A DNA stretch of 64,000 nucleotides, taken from Planctomycetaceae bacterium (GTDB lineage Bacteria > Planctomycetota > Planctomycetia > Planctomycetales > Planctomycetaceae). Shown here one piece after another: positions 17,048 to 26,460 of the stretch (the first letter of the stretch is position 1; each line of letters begins with the position of its first letter). The stretch covers positions 62,001 through 126,000 of the forward strand of contig JAKFUG010000007.1 of assembly GCA_021732785.1 (NCBI GenBank), in the 5' to 3' direction. A program made the position numbers and the translations under genes. The notes beneath the pieces are model-generated. The model worked only from the letters and a program-made list of their open reading frames with translations, searched no databases and was not told where the DNA came from.

Positions 17048-20000
17048 ATGACGCCATTCCGTGCTTGGATCACGACTTTTGTCACGGCCTGTCTATTCGG
17101 ACCGGGAGTATTCGTTCCCGCGGCTGAGGTGGCTTCCCCACAACAGGACGACGCCGCGCTAAACGACGTGCAATGGCTCGGTTCACGACTGGCGTTCGCC
17201 GTCGGTGAACGCGGGACATTGTGGCGGTCGATTGACGCGGGGCAAACATGGACGTTCATTCCGACACCTACGACGGCATCGTTGCGCAGCGTTTCCTTTC
17301 TGACGGATCAAATCGGCTTTATCGCCGGTACGGAGTTTCAACCGTTCGTCGGCCTCGAAAAGGGCGTCATCTATGCGACGGAAGACGGTGGCCAAACATG
17401 GGATCGCTGCGGCGATAACCGTCTGTCGGGCGTGAAATCGCTGCGGTTCTTCACGCCGGATGACGGCCTCGCGGTCTGTACGCCGTCGCCATCGGCACCG
17501 ACGGGGATCTATCGCACGCATGACGGTGGTGGAACATGGTCGCCGATTTCGGGACCGAACGGTTCGAGCTGGAGTGCGGCATTCCTCGCCTCGCCGGAGT
17601 TGGGCATTCTCGTCGCAGAATCGGGACAAGTCGCCCTCATCGCCGATGCCCAAGTGCTGCCCTCGCGATTGCCACCGTTGGGTTCGCGGGCGGTGCATGG
17701 AATCTGTTTGAGTACTCCCGATAGCGGCTGGCTGGTCGGCGATGGCGGTCTCGTGTTGAACACCGCAACGGGGGGTGTCGTGTGGCAAAGCCCATCGGGA
17801 CCGCTGCCCGAAGAACTACGCAACATCTGTGACTTCCAGAGCGTCGATGCCCGCGGCACTGGCGTATGGATTGTCGGTGCTCCGGGGAGTGTCGTCTGGC
17901 ACAGCCCGGATGCCGGCAAGTCCTGGTCCGCACAGCCGACGCCCGATCCGTCGCCGCTCCGTAAAGTTCGATTCGCTTCGCCCCAGCTTGGACTCGCGGT
18001 GGGGGATTTCGGCCGCATTCTTCGGACAGAAGACGGCGGACAAACATGGAAAACCGTGCGCGGCGGCGGTCGACGACTGGCATTGTTGTCGGTGACATCC
18101 CGCATCGATCACGTCCCCACCGAACTGTTCGGCAAGATCGCCGGTGATCAAGGATTCCGTGCCGCCGCGTGGGTGCCAACGCGATCCACTGGCGACCAGC
18201 AAGTCGCAGTGACATCGGACGGACTCTCTGTCGCAATGACATCGGTCGGTGCGAACAGCGGGGCCATCGACTGGCGGTTGCCGGTCGATTTGCCCGGGCT
18301 CGATCATGATGGTGAACGGTTGCTGACACGCTGGCAGGAACGGACGGAAGGCCGCGCACCGAGCGTGTTCCTGTCGTCGATTGTCAAACAACTGCGCATG
18401 TGGCGACCGGATGTCGTCGTCATTGATGATGCCCCCGACGGGAATGCGCTCGCGCAGTATGTCCAGCAGGCATTGCTGGCGGGTGTCCGCGAAGCCGGCG
18501 ATGCCACGCGGCATCTCGATCAAGTCGAATTCGCCGCGTTGCCAACGTGGAAAACGCCGCGCGTGTACCTGCAATTGCCCGCCGGTAGCCGTGGTTCCGT
18601 GAGTGTCGACCCGCAAGAGTTTTTGCCGCGCTCGCGAACCACCGTCCAAATGGCCGCCGCTCCGGCCCGATCATTACTGGGGCAACCAGCCAATCGGGCA
18701 TTGTCGTTCCGTGCGCTTTTACCCGAAGAAGCCGCCGGCTCCGGCAATCGCGACTTCTTTCAGGGATTGAACGTCTCCCCGGGATCACCCACCCGGCGAA
18801 CACTTCCCGCGATCAACGAAGCGGAACTGGCCGCCGATCAGCAGCGGATACAGAAACAAAAGCACTTCTCCTCGCTGGCCGCATCGGCGATGAAAGACAA
18901 ACTCCAAACCCTGCAATTAGCGGCACAACTTCCCGATGTCCTGCGGCAAGCGCGCAAAGAAGAAGCCATTGCGCTGCTCAGCGATCTGGCCCAAAGCCAC
19001 GCCGAACGCTCGCAATGGGATTCCGCGGAAGCCACGTATCTCGATCTCGTGCGGCGCTATCCTGAAGACCCGGCGGCACTCGCGGCGATGCGGTGGTTGT
19101 TGCAGTATTGGACCAGTGCGGAGGTTGCCTGGCAGCGGCAGAAAAGTCGCGGCACCACAGTCACCCTTCAGCAGAACGATGTCGGGGCCGTGGGAAATCG
19201 TGTGCAACAAGCCGGTGGCGAAAACGCCTTCTTGTCGGCACCGCGAACAATCCAGGATGTGATTCCCACCAGCGCTGCGGGATCGGTGAATCGTGGGTTA
19301 GCCAACCGCAAGGGAACGAATCCGCAAGCCCCCCCGGATGCACTCGCCGAGTGGAGAAAACGGGCTTCGGGACTCGCACAGCAGGTGGAAGAGCAGTCTC
19401 CCACATTGTTTGAACGCCCGGAAATCCAGTTCCCGCTGGCAGCATTGCGGCGGGCGCGTGGTTCAGACGGGCAAGCGGATGGCGTCTATCGCCGGTTCTC
19501 CACCGTCTCGCCCGATGAAGCCACCAGGCTGCTCGCCGAGCGCGAATTGTGGCTCGGACAAGGGACGGCGGAGGTCCCGCGGCATCTCGTGGTCTGCAAA
19601 CGAACGAACGTTCGCCCCCATCTGGACGGTGTTTTTTCAGATCCCTGCTGGCATCAGGCGATGGAGTTGAAAATCCGCGATCAGTCTCGTGAAGAGGACG
19701 AAGGCGAGCCGTCGGCGTTGGTCATGCTGGCCTACGATCAAGAGTTTCTCTACATCGCCGCAAGTTGCACCCGCTATCCCGGTACGTCGGTGATCCTGCC
19801 CGAGCCGAGTGATCGGCAACATGATTCCGATCTCGATGCCCACGATCGGCTCGCCATCGCGGTGGATACCGATCGTGATTATGCAACGTGGTACTCTTTC
19901 CAGGTTGATCAACGGGGCGAAACGCACGATCGCTGCTGGCACGACGACGGCTGGAACCCGCAGTGGTACGTCGCTGCGCAGGGAGATGAAGAACGCTGGC

Positions 20001-20173
20001 GGGTCGAACTCGCGATCCCGTGGGATGAGCTTGCTCCCTCGGCTCCTCAGCCGCGCGAGGCGTGGGGCATCAGCCTGATGCGCGTCATCCCCGCGCAAGC
20101 GGTACAGAGTTGGACGCCGCAATCGCATTGGCCCCCGCAATGGGATAGTTTTGGGCTAGTTCGGTTCGAGTGA
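17048..20173 (+). CDS. Secreted Ycf48/BNR-type propeller protein fused to a CBM9-like domain
   Basis: A 1041-residue exported protein with a signal peptide ('FVTACLFGPGVFVPAAE'). The start is supported by GAGGAG nine bases upstream. Residues about 40-345 form a propeller of the Ycf48/BNR type with at least five Asp-box motifs of the form S-x-D-x-G-x-T-W: 'SIDAGQTWTF', 'TEDGGQTWDR', 'THDGGGTWSP', 'SPDAGKSWSA' and 'TEDGGQTWKT'. A middle region (about 345-830) includes a helical, TPR-like stretch near 'AERSQWDSAEATYLDLVRRY'. The last about 200 residues resemble a CBM9/DOMON-like domain ('NVRPHLDGVFSDPCWHQAME', then 'LMLAYDQEFLYIAASC'-like strands). It may bind carbohydrates or other ligands at the cell surface. 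Confidence 0.85.
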   Translation: MTPFRAWITTFVTACLFGPGVFVPAAEVASPQQDDAALNDVQWLGSRLAFAVGERGTLWRSIDAGQTWTFIPTPTTASLRSVSFLTDQIGFIAGTEFQPFVGLEKGVIYATEDGGQTWDRCGDNRLSGVKSLRFFTPDDGLAVCTPSPSAPTGIYRTHDGGGTWSPISGPNGSSWSAAFLASPELGILVAESGQVALIADAQVLPSRLPPLGSRAVHGICLSTPDSGWLVGDGGLVLNTATGGVVWQSPSGPLPEELRNICDFQSVDARGTGVWIVGAPGSVVWHSPDAGKSWSAQPTPDPSPLRKVRFASPQLGLAVGDFGRILRTEDGGQTWKTVRGGGRRLALLSVTSRIDHVPTELFGKIAGDQGFRAAAWVPTRSTGDQQVAVTSDGLSVAMTSVGANSGAIDWRLPVDLPGLDHDGERLLTRWQERTEGRAPSVFLSSIVKQLRMWRPDVVVIDDAPDGNALAQYVQQALLAGVREAGDATRHLDQVEFAALPTWKTPRVYLQLPAGSRGSVSVDPQEFLPRSRTTVQMAAAPARSLLGQPANRALSFRALLPEEAAGSGNRDFFQGLNVSPGSPTRRTLPAINEAELAADQQRIQKQKHFSSLAASAMKDKLQTLQLAAQLPDVLRQARKEEAIALLSDLAQSHAERSQWDSAEATYLDLVRRYPEDPAALAAMRWLLQYWTSAEVAWQRQKSRGTTVTLQQNDVGAVGNRVQQAGGENAFLSAPRTIQDVIPTSAAGSVNRGLANRKGTNPQAPPDALAEWRKRASGLAQQVEEQSPTLFERPEIQFPLAALRRARGSDGQADGVYRRFSTVSPDEATRLLAERELWLGQGTAEVPRHLVVCKRTNVRPHLDGVFSDPCWHQAMELKIRDQSREEDEGEPSALVMLAYDQEFLYIAASCTRYPGTSVILPEPSDRQHDSDLDAHDRLAIAVDTDRDYATWYSFQVDQRGETHDRCWHDDGWNPQWYVAAQGDEERWRVELAIPWDELAPSAPQPREAWGISLMRVIPAQAVQSWTPQSHWPPQWDSFGLVRFE

Positions 20174-20269
20174 ACGGTCGCAAGTCGTCAACGCAATCCA
20201 GTACACTCGCGATTGATCCGGATTCACTTCCCCGAGTGAATGACGATGTCGTATTGAGGAACTGTATTG

Positions 20270-21250
20270 ATGAAAGCGTTCACGGTGGAAGCCCCCGGCG
20301 GTTGGGCGGGAGCCGCGCTGCGTGATGTCCCCGTTCCTGAACGCCGACCGGGCTGTGCATTGGTGGAAATGCACGCCGTGGGATTGAACCCGGCGGATAA
20401 CGATCAGATCTTTGGGCGTTATCCCGGCGGACCCCAGCCCCCGTTTATTCCGGGGCGTGACGGTGCCGGGGTGGTGCTCGAAGCCGATGAGGGTGGCCGT
20501 TGGAAAATCGGCGATGAAGTCGTCGTCCTGCAATCGTCGACAACGGACCTCGCCCATGGCACATTGTGTGAACAACAATGGCTTCCCGCAGAAAATCTCG
20601 CCCCGCTGCCCGCGGGGTGGACAATGGCCGACGGTGCCGCCGCGCCGCTGGTTTACCTGACGGCCTACCAGGCGCTGACCATCGGCGGAACGCTGCGCCC
20701 CGGCAATGTGGTTCTGGTGACGGGGGCCTCCGGCGGTGTCGGGGTCGCGGCGGTGCAATTGGGATTGGCCTTGGGGACGACCGTCATTGCCCTGTCGCGC
20801 TCGGCGGAAAAGCGCGAGCGATTGCTTGGTCTCGGCCTGCAACACGTCTTCGCGCCGGATGACCCCGATCTCAAAGGAGCGATCCGCAAGGCCACCGGTC
20901 GCCGGGGGGTAGACGTCGTGGTCGAAACCGTCGGCGGGCCCTCGCTGGGACAAGCGGTCCATTTGCTCGATGTCGGCGGACGCGTCGGAGTCGTGGGTGT
21001 CCGCGCAGGAATTGAGGGATCCGTCCCCATCGTCCCGCTTATGTTCAAACGCTGCAGTCTTCACGGAGTCCTGCTGACCACCGAATCCCCGGAATCGGCC
21101 CAGCAAGCGTGGCGGACAATCGTCGAACTCCTGCAGGCACACCACGCGGAACCCATTATTGCCAAACGATTTCCGTTGACGGAAACTGCCGCCGCGTTCC
21201 AGCAACTGGCGTCCGACGTGTTCGGCAAGATCGTCGTCGATGTCCGCTAG
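20270..21250 (+). CDS. Zinc-independent NADPH:quinone oxidoreductase-like (MDR superfamily)
   Basis: A 326-residue member of the medium-chain dehydrogenase/reductase superfamily. ATG 20270 follows GAGGA at nine bases; a TTG just before it is in frame but less likely. The catalytic-domain start 'MHAVGLNPADNDQIFGRYPG' and 'FIPGRDGAGVVLEAD' are those of quinone-oxidoreductase-like proteins. The cofactor-binding Rossmann fold is shown by 'VLVTGASGGVGVAAVQLG' (about 146-163). No zinc-ligand cysteines typical of alcohol dehydrogenases are seen. The substrate is probably a quinone or an alpha,beta-unsaturated carbonyl. It lies upstream of the phosphate locus but is separated from pstS by 272 bases with its own regulatory repeats. 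Confidence 0.9.
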   Translation: MKAFTVEAPGGWAGAALRDVPVPERRPGCALVEMHAVGLNPADNDQIFGRYPGGPQPPFIPGRDGAGVVLEADEGGRWKIGDEVVVLQSSTTDLAHGTLCEQQWLPAENLAPLPAGWTMADGAAAPLVYLTAYQALTIGGTLRPGNVVLVTGASGGVGVAAVQLGLALGTTVIALSRSAEKRERLLGLGLQHVFAPDDPDLKGAIRKATGRRGVDVVVETVGGPSLGQAVHLLDVGGRVGVVGVRAGIEGSVPIVPLMFKRCSLHGVLLTTESPESAQQAWRTIVELLQAHHAEPIIAKRFPLTETAAAFQQLASDVFGKIVVDVR

Positions 21251-21417
21251 CGGCGAGTTGGCTGCTCCCGGATTTCCGGCTGAACGGCAAGTCTTCATGT
21301 GAAAACGAGCGATTGGGCTCGTGGGGCGGATTTCTGGTGATCCGCGGCTGACAACCGGACGTTTCTCGCTATCGGGAAAGGCTTTACGCCACTGTCGAGG
21401 CAGAAATATTCCCCAAA

Positions 21418-21474
21418 TCTTAACAATTGTGAAGTCGCAATCTTAACAATTCTGCGATACCGTTCTGACAACTT
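21418..21474 (+). promoter_or_regulatory. Three direct repeats at 23-bp period upstream of pstS (candidate PhoB operator)
   Basis: TCTTAACAATT occurs at 21418-21428 and again, identically, at 21441-21451. A degenerate copy TCTGACAACTT (9 of 11 identical) lies at 21464-21474. The starts are exactly 23 bases apart, about two helical turns, so proteins bound to each copy would face the same side of the DNA. The block ends 48 bases before pstS. TTAACA-type direct repeats are the known binding sites of PhoP in Bacillus, and CTGTCA-type repeats those of PhoB in E. coli. A PhoB gene lies at the end of this same locus, so it is the likely binder (inference). Confidence 0.6.
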
Positions 21475-21522
21475 AGCCAAACCGTGACGTCCCCACTTCG
21501 ACCTCGCAGAACGTAGAACATC

Positions 21523-22545
21523 ATGAAGCTCTCGAAACGGAATTCTTCCACAACGCTTTTAAGCTCGGTGCTAACCCTTTCGACATTGGCTTTGCTGGTG
21601 TTGACCGTCCCGATGGGTTGCAAAGTTGAATCGGAAAGCAAACCGGGAACGACCGCAACCGATGGCGCAGGCAGCCCCGCCGCAGCCGGCGGGCCAGTCG
21701 AAGCCATCACGGTGAACGGTTCGAGCACCGTCTACCCGATTTCGCAGGCGGTGGCCGAAGCGTACAAGGAAAGGAACCCGGGCATCGAAATCTCGGTCGG
21801 TCTGGCGGGAACAGGGGGCGGATTCGAAAAGTTTGCCCTCGGCGATCTCGACATTTGCGACGCCTCGCGGCCGATTCGCGATTCGGAAAAGGAAGCCTGT
21901 GCCAAGGCGGGCGTCGAGTATCTCGAACTGGAAGTCGCGATTGATGCCCTGACCGTGGTCGTCAATCCCGCGAACGACTGGGCTCCCTGCCTGTCGGTCA
22001 GCCAGTTGAAAAAGATCTGGGGTCCGGGGAGCCAGGTGACCAAGTGGAACGAAATTGATCCCAACTGGCCCGATCACAAAATCGAGCTCTTCGGGGCGGA
22101 TACGGCGTCAGGAACGTTCGACTATTTCACCGAGGTGATCGTCGGCAAAGCCAAACAAAGCCGCACTGACTATACCCAAAACTCGAACGACAACGTCCTG
22201 GTACAAGGTGTTGCCGATGAGAAATACTCGCTGGGCTACTTCGGTTACGGCTACTACGCCGAGAATCCGGATCGCCTGAAAGCGGTCGCGATCAAAGCGA
22301 CGGACGATGCCGAATGCGTGCTGCCGTCTGCGGAAACGGTTGACAACAACACCTACATTCCCCTGTCGCGACCCCTGTACATTTATGTGAACAAGAAGTC
22401 GCTGCAGCGCAAAGCCGTTGCCGGGTATGTGCAATTTTATCTGAGCGACGCCGGGCAGAAGCTGGTCACCGAGCGAAAATTTCTGCTGATGAAAGCCCTC
22501 GTGCTGGCAGACATGCAGGCGAAACTGGCGGAAGCACTGAAGTAG
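21523..22545 (+). CDS. pstS: Phosphate ABC transporter, substrate-binding lipoprotein
   Basis: A 340-residue phosphate-binding protein. The N terminus is a lipoprotein signal with lipobox 'TVPMGC' (Cys at about residue 34), so it is tethered to the outer face of a membrane. The phosphate site is recognisable in 'VNGSSTVYPISQAVAE' (about 66-81), 'AGTGGGFEKFALGDLDI' and 'GADTASGTFDYFTEVIVG'. 'SRPIRDSEKEACAKAGVEY' is also typical of PstS. It is the first gene of the pst-phoU-phoB series, 42 bases upstream of pstC. A small stem (GCGAT/ATCGC) sits at the stop codon, which in other pst operons helps keep pstS mRNA more abundant; here it is weak. No strong Shine-Dalgarno sequence is visible. Confidence 0.95.
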   Translation: MKLSKRNSSTTLLSSVLTLSTLALLVLTVPMGCKVESESKPGTTATDGAGSPAAAGGPVEAITVNGSSTVYPISQAVAEAYKERNPGIEISVGLAGTGGGFEKFALGDLDICDASRPIRDSEKEACAKAGVEYLELEVAIDALTVVVNPANDWAPCLSVSQLKKIWGPGSQVTKWNEIDPNWPDHKIELFGADTASGTFDYFTEVIVGKAKQSRTDYTQNSNDNVLVQGVADEKYSLGYFGYGYYAENPDRLKAVAIKATDDAECVLPSAETVDNNTYIPLSRPLYIYVNKKSLQRKAVAGYVQFYLSDAGQKLVTERKFLLMKALVLADMQAKLAEALK

Positions 22546-22587
22546 CGATGATTCATCGCCAAGCCTGGTGATAGCCTCTTCCCGGAT

Positions 22588-23601
22588 ATGGGCATGAACG
22601 CCGGATCTCCGACGCCAGCAGTACCGACCTTAACCGCAGTGGATGCACCACGGTCATCGTCGCTGAAGCGCCGCTTTTCGTGGAACGGCGCTTATGAAAA
22701 GTGCATTCGGATCGTGCTGTTGTGCTGTGCGCTGGTGTCGGTCATCACCACCGCGGCGATTGTTTTCGTGCTGCTTTACGAATCGGTCTTGTGGTTTCCC
22801 GGACACACGCCGTTCTTTGGCAAAGTGTCGCTCATCGAATTCCTGACGGCGAGCCAATGGACGCCGCAGTTTGCAGGAAATCAGCACTTCGGCATCATGC
22901 CATTGATTTGTGGAACGCTGCTGACGACTGTCACGGCGGGAGCCATTGGCCTGCCGATGGGATTGGCGAGTGCGATTTACCTCAGTGAATATGCCTCCCC
23001 GCAAGCGCGATCGGTGCTCAAGCCATCGCTGGAGTTACTCGCAGGGATTCCGACCGTTGTGTATGGATACATCGGTCTGTTCTTCCTGACGCCCATGTTG
23101 ATCAAGCCTGTCCTGTCGGGTGTGTTTGGACTTTCCGTCGACGGTTTCAACGCTCTCAGCGGCGGGATTGTCGTGGGCATGATGATCATGCCGATGGTCG
23201 CCTCGCTCAGTGAAGACGTTTTGCGGGCGGTTCCTTCGAGTCTGCGGGAAGCGGGCTATGCGTTGGGAGCGACGAAATACGATGTCTCCGCGAAGATCAT
23301 CGTCCCGTCGGCTCTCTCGGGAATTATCGCCTCCTTTCTGCTCGCCTTATCGCGGGCGATTGGTGAGACGATGGCCGTTGCCATTGCCTGCGGTGCCCGC
23401 CCCCAACTGACGTTGAACCCCCTCCGTCAGATTCAGACGATGACCAGTTTCATCGTGAACATCATGCAGGGCGATACACCAGTGGGCTCGATCGAGTACC
23501 AAAGTTTGTATGCGGTCGCACTGGTTCTGTTCTTGATTACCCTCACGATGAATTACGTCTCGCAGTGGATTCTGCGACGGTATCGGGAGGCGTATCAATG
23601 A
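22588..23601 (+). CDS. pstC: Phosphate ABC transporter permease PstC
   Basis: A 337-residue inner-membrane permease with six predicted membrane segments. The cytoplasmic N terminus is about 45 residues long. The permease coupling (EAA) loop is seen in '[19 protein letters not shown]' followed by '[20 protein letters not shown]', and '[14 protein letters not shown]' is a PstC hallmark. It pairs with PstA to form the channel. Its stop codon overlaps the pstA start by four bases (ATGA), so the two are translationally coupled. Confidence 0.95.
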   Translation: MGMNAGSPTPAVPTLTAVDAPRSSSLKRRFSWNGAYEKCIRIVLLCCALVSVITTAAIVFVLLYESVLWFPGHTPFFGKVSLIEFLTASQWTPQFAGNQHFGIMPLICGTLLTTVTAGAIGLPMGLASAIYLSEYASPQARSVLKPSLELLAGIPTVVYGYIGLFFLTPMLIKPVLSGVFGLSVDGFNALSGGIVVGMMIMPMVASLSEDVLRAVPSSLREAGYALGATKYDVSAKIIVPSALSGIIASFLLALSRAIGETMAVAIACGARPQLTLNPLRQIQTMTSFIVNIMQGDTPVGSIEYQSLYAVALVLFLITLTMNYVSQWILRRYREAYQ

Positions 23602-24593
23602 GCCAGACTCCCGAAAATTTCTCGGCGAATCTCGCATGGCGGCACCGGCAGGGGTGGCTGTTCGCCGCCGCTTGCCGCCTGGCGACCTGGGCAAGCGTTG
23701 TCTTTCTGGCGATCATTCTGCTGGTGATTATCGCACAGGCATGGCCCCGTTTAACTCTCGGCTTCCTCACGCGGTTTGATTCTTACAAGCCGGAGTCCGC
23801 GGGGATGCTGGCCGGGATACTCGGCAGCTTCTGGTTGATCGGTTTCACCGCGGCGATTTGCGTCCCGATTGGTATCGGGGCAGCGATCTATCTCGAAGAA
23901 TATGCCCGGTCGAATTGGGTGACGCGCTTCATTCAGTTGAACATTTCCAACCTCGCGGGTGTACCGTCGATTGTCTTCGGCATTCTCGGCTTCACGGCGT
24001 TCGTGCGCATGTTCGGTCTTCCACGAAATACCATTGTTTTGACACTCGGTTTCGCCGACGTTCGCATCCCATTGCCGTTCGGGCGATCGGTCATTGCCGG
24101 GGCCTTGACGCTGGCGCTGCTGTGCCTCCCGGTGGTGATTATCGCCTCGCAGGAAGCGCTCCGTTCCGTGCCCGCATCACTGCGACATGCGGCCCTCGCG
24201 CTCGGAGCCACGAAATGGCAGACGATTTCCCGGCAGGTGTTGCCCGCGGCCATGCCCGGCATTCTGACCGGGGTGATTCTGGCGTTATCGCGTGCGCTGG
24301 GAGAAACCGCTCCCCTGGCCGTCCTCGGTGCCGCATTCTTCATTACGTTCGCTCCGGGTCGCATCAATTCCGCGACCGATCTGGGCCAACATCCCGATCG
24401 CCTGCTGCAAGTTCCGTTCGATCAATTCACAGCGATGCCCTTACAGATTTACAATTGGGTAAACGAACAATCCCGCGATTTCCAGCAGCAAGTGTCTGCC
24501 GCGGGGATTGTGGTGCTCCTCGTCATTCTCGTGTTAATGAATGGTTCGGCGATTCTGATTCGACAACATTTCCAACGGAAGATTCGTTGGTAG
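23598..24593 (+). CDS. pstA: Phosphate ABC transporter permease PstA
   Basis: A 331-residue inner-membrane permease, six predicted segments. ATG 23598 is chosen because it forms the ATGA overlap with the pstC stop; an upstream in-frame ATG at 23565 lies inside pstC and is unlikely. Family features are '[17 protein letters not shown]', the EAA loop '[19 protein letters not shown]' and '[19 protein letters not shown]'. The last is the PstA version of the motif seen in PstC. The next gene, pstB, begins 18 bases after the stop. Confidence 0.95.
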   Translation: MSQTPENFSANLAWRHRQGWLFAAACRLATWASVVFLAIILLVIIAQAWPRLTLGFLTRFDSYKPESAGMLAGILGSFWLIGFTAAICVPIGIGAAIYLEEYARSNWVTRFIQLNISNLAGVPSIVFGILGFTAFVRMFGLPRNTIVLTLGFADVRIPLPFGRSVIAGALTLALLCLPVVIIASQEALRSVPASLRHAALALGATKWQTISRQVLPAAMPGILTGVILALSRALGETAPLAVLGAAFFITFAPGRINSATDLGQHPDRLLQVPFDQFTAMPLQIYNWVNEQSRDFQQQVSAAGIVVLLVILVLMNGSAILIRQHFQRKIRW

Positions 24594-24611
24594 GTTCCGC
24601 AACGAGACACC

Positions 24612-25589
24612 ATGTCGACCGAGCAACATCATTCCCCGACGCCCGACTCCGATCGCCCCCCTTCGGTCGGTCAGGCATCGCAGAATGAGCAGCGTTTCCC
24701 TCAGCCAGAAGTGACACCCATGCCTAATGCTGTGTCCGGTAGCACCGGTTCGCTGGAGACCAGGCGGTCCGCAGGGCCGTCGTTGCCTCCTCCGACGTTG
24801 GGCGCCGCCGCGAACGCGACGCCGGATGCCAAGCGGACAACCAAGATCCAGACGCAGGACATGGGATTCTTCTACGGAACCCATCAAGCCCTGCAAAAGA
24901 TCACGCTGAACATTCCCGAGCGATCGGTCACCGCGTTGATTGGTCCCTCCGGCTGTGGAAAGAGCACCTATCTGCGGTCGCTCAACCGGATGAACGACAT
25001 CATTGAAGGCACGCGGATCACCGGCACAGTCCTGCTCGACGGCGAAGACATTTATGCGCGCGATGTCGATGTGGTGGAACTTCGCAAGCGCGTCGGCATG
25101 GTCTTTCAGAAATCGACACCGTTCCCCAAATCGATCTTCGACAACATCGCCTTCGGACCACGGATCGCGGGGGTCAGCAGCATGGCGACACTAACGCCGC
25201 TGGTGGAACGCTGCCTCAAACAAGCCGCCCTGTGGAACGAAGTCAAAGACCGCTTGAAAGATTCCGCGCTGGCGTTGTCCGGCGGGCAACAACAGCGGTT
25301 GTGCATTGCCCGGGCGCTCGCCACCAATCCCGACGTGCTGCTGATGGACGAACCGGCGTCCGCCCTGGATCCGGGATCGACCGCCCGAATTGAAGACCTG
25401 ATTGATGATCTGCGGAAGAACTACACCATCGTCATCGTGACGCATAACATGCAACAGGCCGCGCGCGTCAGCGAACTGACCGCCTTCTTCTGCATGGGGC
25501 GGTTGGTCGAAGTCGGGCGCACCAAGCAGCTCTTTACGAATCCCAAGGAAAAAGAGACCGAAGACTATATCACCGGGCGTTTCGGCTGA
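24612..25589 (+). CDS. pstB: Phosphate ABC transporter ATP-binding protein PstB, with N-terminal extension
   Basis: A 325-residue ATPase that powers phosphate import. The ABC domain begins near residue 77 ('[19 protein letters not shown]'). Walker A is 'GPSGCGKST' (111-119), the Q loop is '[20 protein letters not shown]', the signature is '[16 protein letters not shown]', and Walker B is '[13 protein letters not shown]'. The His switch lies in '[12 protein letters not shown]'. The family is usually about 250-260 residues, so the first about 65-75 residues are an extension, rich in Pro, Ser, Ala and Thr and probably disordered. A later in-frame ATG at 24720 would shorten but not remove it. Confidence 0.95.
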   Translation: MSTEQHHSPTPDSDRPPSVGQASQNEQRFPQPEVTPMPNAVSGSTGSLETRRSAGPSLPPPTLGAAANATPDAKRTTKIQTQDMGFFYGTHQALQKITLNIPERSVTALIGPSGCGKSTYLRSLNRMNDIIEGTRITGTVLLDGEDIYARDVDVVELRKRVGMVFQKSTPFPKSIFDNIAFGPRIAGVSSMATLTPLVERCLKQAALWNEVKDRLKDSALALSGGQQQRLCIARALATNPDVLLMDEPASALDPGSTARIEDLIDDLRKNYTIVIVTHNMQQAARVSELTAFFCMGRLVEVGRTKQLFTNPKEKETEDYITGRFG

Positions 25590-25654
25590 GCCGGCGCTGC
25601 TGCGAATTTCCACACCGCTCCCGGCCAGTTTGAGTGCCAGGGAAGGAATGCGTT

Positions 25655-26356
25655 ATGTCGATTCACCTGATCCGCGATCTCGATTCATTGCACCGGTTGC
25701 TGCTCACGATGTGCAGCCGCGTGGAAGACATGATTCACTCCGCGGTCGAGGCGTTGCACAATCCGGATTACAGCCGCGCTCGGGACATCATCGCTCAGGA
25801 CGACGTGATTGATGCGCTCGACGTGGAAATCGAAGAAGAATGTTTGAAGCTGCTGGCGCTGCATCAACCGGTGGCCATCGATCTCCGTCGCATTACCACA
25901 GTGATGAAAATCAGTGCCGAGCTGGAACGCGTGGCCGACCTGGGGGCAAGCATCGCGGAACGAGCCCTCGGCATCATCAGCACGCCGGAAATCGCCGTCC
26001 CCGAGAACCTGAAGGAAATGTCGCGGCAGGCGCTCGACATGCTGCATCACAGCATTGATGCCTACGTCCAACTCGACGTCCGTCTGGCGCGCCGTGTCTG
26101 CCTGCTTGATGAATCGGTCGACCAACTCAATCGTGAAATCATTGACGAGCTGACCTCATTGATGCGCAACCGTCCCGACTTAATTGATCCTGCGCTTCAT
26201 TTATTCTCGGCATCACGACAGATTGAGCGCATCGCCGATCATGCTACGAACATTGCCGAGGACGTGGTGTACCTCGTTCAAGGTGAGATCATTCGCCATC
26301 GCAACCGTATCGATGCCCGCGGTCCGCAGGCCGATTCAGCAACTGATGTTGCCTGA
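25655..26356 (+). CDS. phoU: Phosphate-signalling complex protein PhoU
   Basis: A 233-residue helical protein, normal for PhoU, which links the Pst transporter to the sensor kinase of the phosphate response. ATG 25655 is preferred to an upstream in-frame ATG at 25634 because it follows GGAAGGA and starts at 'MSIHLIRDLDSLHRLLL'. Both three-helix bundles are present, with the metal-site motif (E/D)xxxD seen in 'SAELERVADLGASIAE' and again in 'SRQIERIADHATNIAEDVV'. The gene follows pstB by 65 bases and precedes phoB. Confidence 0.94.
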   Translation: MSIHLIRDLDSLHRLLLTMCSRVEDMIHSAVEALHNPDYSRARDIIAQDDVIDALDVEIEEECLKLLALHQPVAIDLRRITTVMKISAELERVADLGASIAERALGIISTPEIAVPENLKEMSRQALDMLHHSIDAYVQLDVRLARRVCLLDESVDQLNREIIDELTSLMRNRPDLIDPALHLFSASRQIERIADHATNIAEDVVYLVQGEIIRHRNRIDARGPQADSATDVA

Positions 26357-26460
26357 TTCTGCACTGCCGGCTCACAGCGCGGACCATCGTCCATCACGTC
26401 GATCCATTTCGGGAATGGTTCCCGGAAGGGTAGCTCCGTTGTTCTGGCTATTGAGCGAAG

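Noticed and set aside
20222-20241. Short inverted repeat ATTCACT/AGTGAAT after the propeller gene
   Set aside because: Seven-bp arms without a T tract; too weak to call a terminator.
20156-21298. Open frame of 380 codons on the minus strand opposite the oxidoreductase gene
   Set aside because: Fully antisense to a well-supported MDR enzyme, with no recognisable motif.
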